DNA of 37,736 nucleotides, taken from contig CALWLM010000153.1 of the NCBI GenBank assembly GCA_944381515.1, forward strand, positions 1 to 37,736, read 5' to 3'. Both the position numbers and the translations under genes were made by a program. Origin of the DNA: an uncultured Lachnospiraceae bacterium (lineage in GTDB: Bacteria > Bacillota > Clostridia > Lachnospirales > Lachnospiraceae). Positions 31,279 to 37,736 of the stretch are shown here, one piece after another. Positions within the stretch are counted from its first letter, which is position 1. Each line of letters begins with the position of its first letter. The notes under the pieces are model-generated. The model had not been told where the DNA came from, did no database searches, and saw only the letters and a program-made list of their open reading frames with translations.

Positions 31279-32591
31279 AACCGGGTCACCTCCTTTACAG
31301 CGCCGACCAGCTCATCCATCTCCGCCTTTGTATTCTTCTCCGTAACACACCAGAGAATATCCCGGCGGCTCAAAGGAAGGCCTCCCAGGACCCCCTTCTC
31401 TTCCAGCCATTTGAGATAGACGGAACTGGGGATCTCGCTTTCCGTCACAAATTCATGGAAGAAATCTCCCTGATATTTTAGCTTAAGCCCCGCTTTGGCA
31501 AGTTCTTTCTGCAAATAGTGGGCCTTGGAATAGCACTGACTGGCGGTCTCCCTCAGGCCCTCGCTTCCCATGGCCGACAGATAAACGGCCGCTGTCAGCG
31601 CACAGAGGGCCTGATTGGAGCAGATATTGGAGCTGGCCTTCTCACGCCGTATATGCTGTTCCCTGGCCTGCAGGGTCAGCACAAAAGCCCTGTTGCCCTG
31701 ATCATCCTTTGTCTCGCCGACGATCCGGCCAGGGAGCTTGCGCATCATATTTTCCTTCGCCGCCATAAAGCCCAGATAAGGGCCGCCCCAGGAGAGAGGC
31801 ATTCCCAGAGGCTGACCGTCGCCCACCGCAATGTCCGCCCCGCATTCCGCCGGCGTCTTTAAAATTCCCAGAGCAATGGGATTGCAGCCCATAATAAACT
31901 TGGCTCCCGCCTGATGGGCAAGACCGGCAAGGGCCTCGCAGTCCTCCAGCTGTCCGTAATAATTGGGCTGCTGAACATAGAGACAGGCGGTGCGTCCGTC
32001 TAACAGCTGTTTAAGAGCCTCTGCATCGGTACGTCCCTCCTTTTGGGGGGCAATGACCACCTCCGCACCGCTTCCAAAGGCATAGGTGCGGATTGTTCCA
32101 ATCACCGCCGGAGGAGCTGCCGCAGACACACAGATCACCGTCCTCTTGCGGTCGCGGCACATAGCCGCCGCCTCCGCCGCCGCCGTGGCCCCGTCGTAGA
32201 CGGAGGCATTGGAAACATCCATGCCGGTGAGCCGGCAGATCAGCGTCTGATATTCAAAAATAGACTGGAGTATTCCCTGACTGATTTCCGCCTGATAAGG
32301 AGTATAGGCCGTCACAAAATTTTCCTTGGCCACCACGCTTTTTACAATAGCAGGGATATAGTGATTATAGGCCCCTGCTCCCCGGAATATATGACGGAAC
32401 ACCCGATTTTTCCCGGCGATCTCCTCCATTGCATCCCGCACGGCAAGCTCCGACAGTCCCTCCGGCAGATCAAGCTCATGGAGGCGCACCTTCTCCGGAA
32501 TTTTCTCAAACAGCTGGTCAAAGCTGTCAAGACCTATAGCCTGCAGCATTTCCTGCTGTTCCCTGCTTGTTCCTGGTACATAAGAACCCAT
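31269..32591 (-). CDS. gcvPA: Glycine dehydrogenase (decarboxylating) subunit 1
   Basis: The 440-residue protein is the alpha half of the split P-protein. It begins MGSYVPGTSREQQEML and contains FRGAGAYNHYIPA, YTPYQAEISQGILQSIFEYQ, and SNASVYDGATAAAEAA, all family hallmarks. It forms a complex with GcvPB. It lies 23 bases after gcvH and overlaps gcvPB. Length and start are normal. Confidence 0.96.
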   Translation of the reverse strand: MGSYVPGTSREQQEMLQAIGLDSFDQLFEKIPEKVRLHELDLPEGLSELAVRDAMEEIAGKNRVFRHIFRGAGAYNHYIPAIVKSVVAKENFVTAYTPYQAEISQGILQSIFEYQTLICRLTGMDVSNASVYDGATAAAEAAAMCRDRKRTVICVSAAAPPAVIGTIRTYAFGSGAEVVIAPQKEGRTDAEALKQLLDGRTACLYVQQPNYYGQLEDCEALAGLAHQAGAKFIMGCNPIALGILKTPAECGADIAVGDGQPLGMPLSWGGPYLGFMAAKENMMRKLPGRIVGETKDDQGNRAFVLTLQAREQHIRREKASSNICSNQALCALTAAVYLSAMGSEGLRETASQCYSKAHYLQKELAKAGLKLKYQGDFFHEFVTESEIPSSVYLKWLEEKGVLGGLPLSRRDILWCVTEKNTKAEMDELVGAVKEVTRLCS

Positions 32592-32614
32592 TTTATTCCT
32601 CCGCTTTCATCTCT

Positions 32615-32998
32615 CTACTGCTGTTCCTGCTCCACCAATGCCGCATATTCCTGCGCAGTCATCAGATTCACCGTATCTGCGATATCCGCAGCCTTGACCA
32701 GCCAGGACTCATAGGGGGTCTCGTTTATAAATTCAGGATGATCCATAAGCTCCTCGTTGACCTCCTCCACACGTCCCGTCACCGGAGAATAAACGTCCGA
32801 CACAGCCTTGACGGACTCCACATCGGCCATGGCCTCACCGGCAGACAATTCTGTATCTGCCTCCGGCAAATTGACAAAAACCAGATCTCCCAGCTCGCTC
32901 TGGGCATACTCCGTAAGCCCGATCAGCGCAGTCTGCTCATCCAGCATCTTTACCCACTCGTGCGAATCCGTGTACTTCAGTTCTTCGGGAAAATTCAT
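32615..32998 (-). CDS. gcvH: Glycine cleavage system H protein
   Basis: The 127-residue lipoyl carrier begins [11 protein letters not shown] and has [19 protein letters not shown]. The lipoylated lysine lies in [17 protein letters not shown]. It shuttles the aminomethyl group between P, T and L proteins. No L-protein (dihydrolipoyl dehydrogenase) or lipoate ligase gene is in the window. Confidence 0.97.
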   Translation of the reverse strand: MNFPEELKYTDSHEWVKMLDEQTALIGLTEYAQSELGDLVFVNLPEADTELSAGEAMADVESVKAVSDVYSPVTGRVEEVNEELMDHPEFINETPYESWLVKAADIADTVNLMTAQEYAALVEQEQQ

Positions 32999-33088
32999 TT
33001 TTCTACCTCCTGTGAATATATTTTCTGATACAGACAGACGGGAAAGATTCCATGGCTGTCTTATGCTCTCTTATTTATGCGCTTTTAT

Positions 33089-34177
33089 TTATACTCTTTT
33101 ATAAAAAGGAAGCTTTACTACCTCGGCCTCTACCTCCCGGCCTCTCACCAAAGCTGTGAGACGGGTTCCCGGTTCGGCATACTCTTTTTCAATCAGCGCC
33201 ATTGCCGCCGGATATCCCAGATACGGACAGTGCGTCCCCGATGTGCTGACCCCGATCTGTTTGCCTTGAGCATAGATCGGCGCCTCCTCACGGATAATTC
33301 CCCGTCCCGTCACCTTCAGCCCCACCCTCTTGCGGGTTGGCGCGCCGGACTCCTCCATGGCTTTGCGGCCCACAAAATCACCTTTGGTCTTAAACTTTAC
33401 AAAAATCCCGAGGCCCGCCTCTCTGGGGCTGATCTCATCAGAAAGCTCATGTCCATAGAGCGGCATCCCAGCCTCCAGCCGAAGGGTGTCTCTGGCACCC
33501 AGCCCGCAGGGCAGAATCCCTTCCTCCTCGCCGGCCTTCATGACAAGCTCCCAGAGCCTGGGAGCGTCCTGAGCCTGGCAGTAAAGCTCAAAGCCGTCCT
33601 CTCCGGTATAGCCGGTACGGGAAATCACACAAGGGATCTCCTCAATCTGACCGTCAAAGCAGGCATGATAATACTTCTCCGGAATCTGCTCTTCGGCTGC
33701 CAGCTTTCTCAGTACTTTTTCTGCGGCGGGACCCTGCAAAGCCAGCTGGGCCACCCGGTCCGAAATATCGGTCAGCTTCTCTTCCTCACCCAGGTAACGG
33801 CTCATAAAGGCAAAATCCTTCTCCCGGTTGGAGGCGTTGACCACAATCATGTACCGGCCTCCTTTCTCCCGGTAAACAATCAAGTCGTCCACCACGCCGC
33901 CCTGCTCGTTGCACATGGGACTGTAACGGGCCTGCCCGTCCTCCATGCCGCCGAAATCATTGGTCAGCACCCGGTTCAAAAAGGCTTCCGCCCCCTCGCC
34001 TTCCAGGACAAACTCTCCCATATGGGAAACATCGAACAGCCCGCACTGCTTCCGGACAGCCATATGCTCGCCGATCACTCCCGCCCCGTACTGCACCGGC
34101 AAAAGATAACCGGCAAAGGGAACGATCTTACCGCCCAGAGCCAGATGTGTCTCGTACAGCGGAGTCTTCTTTTCCAT
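33089..34177 (-). CDS. gcvT: Glycine cleavage system T protein (aminomethyltransferase)
   Basis: The 362-residue protein transfers the one-carbon unit to tetrahydrofolate. It has LPVQYGAGVIGEHMAVRKQC, the catalytic region LFDVSHMGEF, GLGARDTLRLEAGMPLYGHE, and a normal C-terminal domain. It is the first gene behind the glycine riboswitch. The gap of about 90 bases to gcvH shows no hairpin. Confidence 0.96.
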   Translation of the reverse strand: MEKKTPLYETHLALGGKIVPFAGYLLPVQYGAGVIGEHMAVRKQCGLFDVSHMGEFVLEGEGAEAFLNRVLTNDFGGMEDGQARYSPMCNEQGGVVDDLIVYREKGGRYMIVVNASNREKDFAFMSRYLGEEEKLTDISDRVAQLALQGPAAEKVLRKLAAEEQIPEKYYHACFDGQIEEIPCVISRTGYTGEDGFELYCQAQDAPRLWELVMKAGEEEGILPCGLGARDTLRLEAGMPLYGHELSDEISPREAGLGIFVKFKTKGDFVGRKAMEESGAPTRKRVGLKVTGRGIIREEAPIYAQGKQIGVSTSGTHCPYLGYPAAMALIEKEYAEPGTRLTALVRGREVEAEVVKLPFYKRV

Positions 34178-34216
34178 CTCTTTTTATGCCTCCTTGCTCG
34201 TTAAAATTGAAACCAT

Positions 34217-34258
34217 ACAAAAAGCGCTCAGGAAATAACGCTGTATTTCCTGAGCGCT
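34217..34258 (-). terminator. Riboswitch-controlled terminator before gcvT
   Basis: AGCGCTCAGGAAATA (34223-34237) pairs perfectly over 15 bp with its complement at 34244-34258. The loop has 6 bases and five T follow on the minus strand. It lies between the glycine aptamers and gcvT, so glycine binding must prevent it from forming for the operon to be read. Confidence 0.85.
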
Positions 34259-34261
34259 CTG

Positions 34262-34400
34262 TATCCGTACCTGAAAGATTTGCTTCTTCGGTGCATGTAC
34301 CTCCATGCTTTCCAGAGTGTCGTCCAGACCCGGTCCTTTTGCCTGAGAGTTTGCTGCCGGCTTCCCCTTCGGCGCCGTTTATACCGGTCTCTCCCGAATC
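34262..34400 (-). ncRNA. Tandem glycine riboswitch
   Basis: On the minus strand the first aptamer shows GGGAGAGACCGG, then GCCGAAGGGGAA and the hallmark CTCTCAGGCAAAAGGAC (near 34334-34350). The second aptamer starts with ACTCTGGAAAG and contains GCACCGAAGAAGCAA and TTTCAGGTACGGA (near 34263-34298). This is the classic gcv ON switch. Promoter upstream and terminator downstream complete the unit. Confidence 0.93.
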
Positions 34401-34436
34401 CTTCATCCGACCTCCTTATTCTCTTTATGTACCTTT

Positions 34437-34465
34437 ATGGTACCATGAGTTGGAGGCTCTGTCAA
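34437..34465 (-). promoter_or_regulatory. gcv operon promoter
   Basis: On the minus strand TTGACA (34460-34465), a 17-base spacer and TACCAT (34437-34442) lie about 40 bases before the first glycine aptamer. The -35 is perfect and the -10 has four of six bases. Confidence 0.65.
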
Positions 34466-34495
34466 ATGAAATCCCGGTTTTTGTTAAACTCTGTC

Positions 34496-35326
34496 TTAGA
34501 ATACCGGCACTACGGAACCGCTGTAGTTTTCGTTGATATAATCCCGAACGGTATCGCTGAGCAGAGCGTTTACCAGAGCCTGCGTTTTCTCATCGTTCTC
34601 ATGGCCCTCTCTCACTGCCAGCACATTTACATAGTAATTACGGATAATATCCGAATCTGGATCTTCGGTAGCAATTGCGTCGGTAGCGGCGTTCAGACCG
34701 GCCTGCAGGGCATAGTTGCCGTTGATAACAGCCAGATCTAAATCCTGCAGAATATTCGTAATCTGAGCTGCTTCCATCTCTACAATTTCCAGATTTTTCG
34801 GATTGTCCACAATGTCGACTATCGTCGCCTCAATACCTGCATTCTCATCCAGCGTAATCAGTCCCTGCTCCTGCAGCAGAATCAGAGCTCTGGCCTCGTT
34901 GGTCACATCGTTGGGAACTGCAATGGTCGCTCCATCCGGCAGCTCCTCCAAAGAAGAGCAGCGTCCGGGGAAAATTCCCATGGGCTCATAGTGAACATCG
35001 GCCACCGACACCAGATGGGTGCCTCTCTCCTCATTGAACTGATCCAGGTACTGCTGATGCTGGAAATAGTTCGCATCCAAATCCTCGCTCTCCAGATTTT
35101 CATTGGGCTGTACATAGTCGGAGAATGTAACGATCTCCAGCTCATAACCTTCCTCAGCCAGAACCTCCTTGACTACCTCCATGATCTCTCCATGGGGCGT
35201 AGGGCTGACACCTACACGAATCACGTTATCCTCCTCATTTCCGCCGCCGGAGCAGCCGGTCAGAACAGCCGTCAGAGCCAGCACGGCAATAAGCAGGGCC
35301 GCCAGTTTCTTTCCAATCTTTTTCAT
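34496..35326 (-). CDS. metQ: Methionine ABC transporter substrate-binding lipoprotein MetQ
   Basis: The 276-residue protein has a lipoprotein signal peptide (KKIGKKLAALLIAVLALTA, lipobox LTGC near residue 26). The NlpA/MetQ domain follows with VGVSPTPHGEIMEVV, NANYFQHQQYLDQFN-like segments and ALINGNYALQAGL-type pattern. It binds methionine at the outer face and delivers it to MetNI. The ATG at 35326 has GAGGAGG upstream. The frame is open to 35476 but without signal character. It is separated from metI by about 200 bases with hairpins, possibly allowing higher MetQ dose. Confidence 0.94.
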   Translation of the reverse strand: MKKIGKKLAALLIAVLALTAVLTGCSGGGNEEDNVIRVGVSPTPHGEIMEVVKEVLAEEGYELEIVTFSDYVQPNENLESEDLDANYFQHQQYLDQFNEERGTHLVSVADVHYEPMGIFPGRCSSLEELPDGATIAVPNDVTNEARALILLQEQGLITLDENAGIEATIVDIVDNPKNLEIVEMEAAQITNILQDLDLAVINGNYALQAGLNAATDAIATEDPDSDIIRNYYVNVLAVREGHENDEKTQALVNALLSDTVRDYINENYSGSVVPVF

Positions 35327-35529
35327 AATAAATCCTCCTCTATTTATGGATTGTCTCCTGTTTTCACAGGAAATAAAACTGAATCTATGCCAAACAACAG
35401 TACAAAACGGTTTCCTATCATCTCTGCCCCCTTTTTCCGCTGCGCGCATAGCGGCAGGAGCTTCCCGATGAGGCACTGTCGTATCAGCCTCTCACAGATA
35501 TCTTAACATACCTGAACCGCCGGCCAGTC
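35327..35529 (-). other. Structured spacer between metI and metQ
   Basis: This 203-base intercistronic region has no gene. On the minus strand it contains a hairpin with TCCTGT/ACAGGA arms and a GAAA tetraloop (35356-35371), close to the metQ ribosome site. A second possible hairpin has CCGCT/AGCGG arms, and a third has GAGGC/GCCTC arms near the metI end. No T-run is present. It may protect or process the mRNA. Confidence 0.4.
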
Positions 35530-36189
35530 TTAATGCAGACGCCGGTCCAGAATCTTGGCCAGCCGCATTCCGATAGCCTGGAACACCTGGACAATAATCA
35601 CCAGCAAAATAACCGCCACCCACATGACCGCCGTATCCCCGCGGTAATAGCCATAGTTGATGGCCCAGGCGCCCAGTCCTCCGGCGCCCACGGCTCCTGC
35701 CATGGCCGAGTAACCCAGGATCGTCGTAACGCTGATGGCCGCTCCCACAATCAAAGAAGGCTTGGCCTCCGGCAATATCACCTTGCTGATAATCTGCCAT
35801 GTGCTGGCTCCCATAGCCTGGGCAGCTTCCACCACTCCCGGATCTACCTCCTTTAACGAAGACTCCACCATTCGCGCCACAAAGGGAGCCGAGCCGATAA
35901 TCAGCGGAATAATCGTGGCCGCCGAACCGTATGCCTTGCCCGCGATCAGACGCGTAAAGCCGGAAAGGGCGATCATCAGGATCAGGAAGGGCACGGAACG
36001 AAAGAAATTGACGACAAAGCCCAGTACCTGATTCACCGCCCGCATCGGCCGTATTCCTCCCTTGTCGGTAATCACCAGAATAACGCCCAGAGGCAGGCCA
36101 ATGATATAGGCAACCGCAGCAGAGATAACTGTCATATATAAGCTTTCCCAGACCTGGGAAGGCAGCAGGCTAATCAAATTCCAATCCAT
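35530..36189 (-). CDS. metI: Methionine ABC transporter permease MetI
   Basis: The 219-residue permease has five hydrophobic segments: LYMTVISAAVAYIIGLPLGV at the start, FFRSVPFLILMIAL, and the ABC permease EAA loop EAAQAMGASTWQIISKVILPEA. It pairs with MetN and MetQ. The start lies four bases after the metN stop, with GAGGAGGAG as ribosome site inside metN. Confidence 0.96.
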   Translation of the reverse strand: MDWNLISLLPSQVWESLYMTVISAAVAYIIGLPLGVILVITDKGGIRPMRAVNQVLGFVVNFFRSVPFLILMIALSGFTRLIAGKAYGSAATIIPLIIGSAPFVARMVESSLKEVDPGVVEAAQAMGASTWQIISKVILPEAKPSLIVGAAISVTTILGYSAMAGAVGAGGLGAWAINYGYYRGDTAVMWVAVILLVIIVQVFQAIGMRLAKILDRRLH

Positions 36190-36193
36190 TTTG

Positions 36194-37204
36194 TCAATTC
36201 TCCTCCTCGTAACGGATATGGTGAGCAGTCAAGTAGCTGTACATTCTCTTAACTGCCTTCTCATCGTCCGGCAGCTCGACAATCATATGGCCAAAGGCCT
36301 TGCCGTCGATGTCCTTGGTATCGGCGAACATGATGTTGACCGGATAACCGCACTCCAGCACCATACCGGAGATCACCGGCTCGTAGGATGACATCCCGTC
36401 AAAGACAATACGCAGGCTTCGTCCGTTCTGACCAAAACGGTATTCCTTCTTGCCATCGGGGAAAATCAGCTGTTTTGCAATCTGGGTTTTGGGCTTTACG
36501 AAAATCTCTTCCACCCTTCCTTCTTCCACGATGTGGCTCTGGTCGATGATCGCCACACGGCTGCATATCTCCTCAATCACCTTCATCTCGTGGGTAATGA
36601 CCACAATCGTAACGCCCATGGTCCTGTTGATTTCCTTGAGAAGAGACAGAATCGAACTGGTCGTAGTCGGGTCCAGGGCGCTGGTCGCCTCATCGCACAA
36701 AAGCACTTTGGGATTGGTTGCAAGAGCTCTGGCTATGGCTACCCGCTGTTTCTGTCCGCCGGACAGCTGCGAGGGATAGGAACCGGCCCGGTCCGAAAGG
36801 CCCACAATCTCCAAAAGCTCCTCCGCCCTGCGCTTTGCCTCTTCCTTCGGAATGCCTGTAAGTTCCAGCGGAAAGGTAACGTTTCGCAGCGCTGTGCGCT
36901 GCATCAGCAGATTGAAGCTCTGGAAAATCATTCCGATCGAACGCCTCTGTTCGTTGAGCTGCTTCTCTGTCAGCGAACCCAGCTCATGTCCGTCAAAATA
37001 TACCCGCCCGTCGCTTGGCCGCTCCAGGAAATTCATGCAGCGCACCAGCGTACTCTTGCCCGCTCCGCTGAGGCCGATGATTCCAAATACCTCTCCCTCG
37101 CAGATCGAAAGATTGATCCCGTCCAGGGCAACGACCGGACCGTTCTTGGTATAGAATGTCTTGTTCAAATCCTCAATTCGGATAATTTCTCTGCCTTTGC
37201 TCAT
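36194..37204 (-). CDS. metN: Methionine ABC transporter ATPase MetN
   Basis: The 336-residue ATPase has Walker A GLSGAGKST, signature LSGGQKQRVAIARAL, Walker B VLLCDEATSALDPTT and H-loop VITHEMKVI. A C-terminal NIL domain (about 260-336), which senses methionine, follows. I chose the second of two adjacent ATG codons (37204) because AAGGAG lies 7 bases upstream. The frame is open to 37384 through the T-box leader, which is not coding. It is the first gene of the metNIQ operon. Confidence 0.95.
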   Translation of the reverse strand: MSKGREIIRIEDLNKTFYTKNGPVVALDGINLSICEGEVFGIIGLSGAGKSTLVRCMNFLERPSDGRVYFDGHELGSLTEKQLNEQRRSIGMIFQSFNLLMQRTALRNVTFPLELTGIPKEEAKRRAEELLEIVGLSDRAGSYPSQLSGGQKQRVAIARALATNPKVLLCDEATSALDPTTTSSILSLLKEINRTMGVTIVVITHEMKVIEEICSRVAIIDQSHIVEEGRVEEIFVKPKTQIAKQLIFPDGKKEYRFGQNGRSLRIVFDGMSSYEPVISGMVLECGYPVNIMFADTKDIDGKAFGHMIVELPDDEKAVKRMYSYLTAHHIRYEEEN

Positions 37205-37238
37205 CATTTTACTCCTTGCTGCACACCTTGCTATTGAT

Positions 37239-37276
37239 AAAAAAAGGCTCCCGTCCCTTTCTAAAGGACGAGAGCC
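37239..37276 (-). terminator. T-box-controlled terminator before metN
   Basis: Bases 37246-37256 and 37266-37276 pair over 11 positions with one G-U. On the minus strand seven T follow (37239-37245). It lies just past the T-box core and ends 35 bases before metN, the standard T-box expression platform. Confidence 0.9.
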
Positions 37277-37540
37277 GCATAAGCTTCGTGATACCACCTT
37301 TGTTCGTCTGTCTCTCACGAAACAGACCTCCGTAAGTACGGGACCATAGAGTCCGATACTCTGCGCTGTAATGGGCGCTCCCATTACGATCTAATCCCAA
37401 GGGGAAGTCGATCGCACCGCTCCAAGACCATCTTCAACCACATCCGCCGTACTTCCTCACACCTTACGAAGCTCTCTGCAACTTTGTCTGTGATCTACTC
37501 TTCTTTTCTCTGCGTTTTTATATAAACGTTTCAATATGAT
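37277..37540 (-). ncRNA. T-box leader, candidate methionine specificity
   Basis: The minus strand carries the T-box core AGGTGGTATCACG (37287-37299), with UGGU able to pair with the ACCA end of an uncharged tRNA with discriminator A. Upstream lies a long Stem I region (about 37416-37500) with GCAGAGAGC, GGTGTGAG and, on the 3' side, GAAGATGGTCTTGGAGC. There AUG at 37429-37431 is the candidate specifier, fitting the metNIQ target. Low charged tRNA-Met would favour read-through. The specifier call needs a fold. Confidence 0.88.
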
Positions 37541-37545
37541 TTTTG

Positions 37546-37574
37546 ATTATACTCCCCGATTTTTCCTTTGTCAA
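37546..37574 (-). promoter_or_regulatory. metNIQ promoter
   Basis: On the minus strand TTGACA (37569-37574), a 17-base spacer and TATAAT (37546-37551) match the SigmaA consensus exactly. Transcription would begin at about 37540, at the start of the T-box leader. Confidence 0.88.
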
Positions 37575-37610
37575 GCATCAATTTATCCGTTTTGGGCCCC
37601 CAGTCTTCAC

Positions 37611-37736
37611 GCTGAAGTGAAAAGTTTATTTCCACTTTGAAGGGGGCAAAGTAGATTTTACTCTTTCACTCATTTCCACTTCCCAAAAGGTAGCATTTAG
37701 TCTTACACTTTTCATGTTAGGCAGTCGCCAGAAAGG
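37611..37736. repeat. Short repeats at the right edge, possible mobile-element end
   Basis: ATTTCCACTT occurs at 37628-37637 and 37672-37681. GAAGTGAAAAGT and GGGGGCAAAGT just before and between look like partial inverted copies. Clustered repeats of this kind occur in the ends of some insertion sequences (IS21-like). No transposase frame is visible before the window ends. Confidence 0.3.

Noticed and set aside
33077-34204. Plus-strand open frame of 375 codons opposite gcvT
   Set aside because: It mirrors the gcvT reading frame, and the GcvT motifs are unambiguous on the minus strand.
1-37736. tRNA genes, CRISPR arrays, prophage genes, toxin-antitoxin pairs
   Set aside because: I looked for tRNA-like GTTCGANNC with CCA ends, regular spaced repeats, and phage structural or integrase genes, and saw none.

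Overview
The window looks like chromosomal DNA of an anaerobic, spore-forming Firmicute, most likely a gut Clostridium of the Lachnospiraceae type. Reasons: a yqfC-yqfD-phoH-ybeY sporulation block, a SpoVB-like flippase, the short HisG plus HisZ pair, a split glycine decarboxylase (gcvPA/gcvPB), strong GGAGG ribosome sites, and T-box, glycine and fluoride riboswitches. The species assignment is an inference. I see no tRNA, rRNA, CRISPR array or intact transposon. Nearly all genes are on the minus strand.

Layout from left to right: (1) 1-7900, sporulation and RNA housekeeping: a BofC-like protein, a SpoVB-like flippase, a YerB-type lipoprotein, ybeY, phoH, yqfD, yqfC and degV. (2) 8089-12839, a sensing and ABC-transport module: HxlR regulator, LytTR response regulator, GHKL kinase, a 51-residue membrane peptide, an ABC ATPase with an abnormal Walker A (Lys-Pro) and a membrane partner. 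(3) 12954-14366, a promoter, a fluoride riboswitch with terminator, and a cation/proton antiporter, probably a fluoride-stress gene. (4) 14442-20276, a histidine operon hisZ-G-D-B-A-IE under a perfect-consensus promoter with a candidate operator. hisH, hisF and hisC are missing from it, and HisIE carries an extra N-terminal half-barrel. (5) 20333-23111, a CDP-alcohol phosphatidyltransferase, a threonine aldolase-like enzyme, a Cof-type phosphatase and a terminator.

(6) 23139-29823 is the most unusual region. It is visibly more AT-rich and encodes a cytoplasmic sulfatase, a pair of short ChrA transporters, a seven-bladed LVIVD propeller protein with histidines at the blade starts, and PTS IIC and IIB of the ascorbate type. 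A divergent LysR regulator sits next to it. Two promoters in this cluster share a near-identical 15-bp palindrome at -35, so it looks like a single regulon. My working hypothesis is uptake of a sulfated sugar or sugar acid, intracellular desulfation and anion export. (7) 29851-34465, the glycine cleavage genes gcvT-H-PA-PB behind a tandem glycine riboswitch and a long terminator. (8) 34496-37574, metN-I-Q, a methionine ABC importer behind a T-box leader with a candidate AUG specifier. The last 130 bases hold short repeats that may be the edge of a mobile element.
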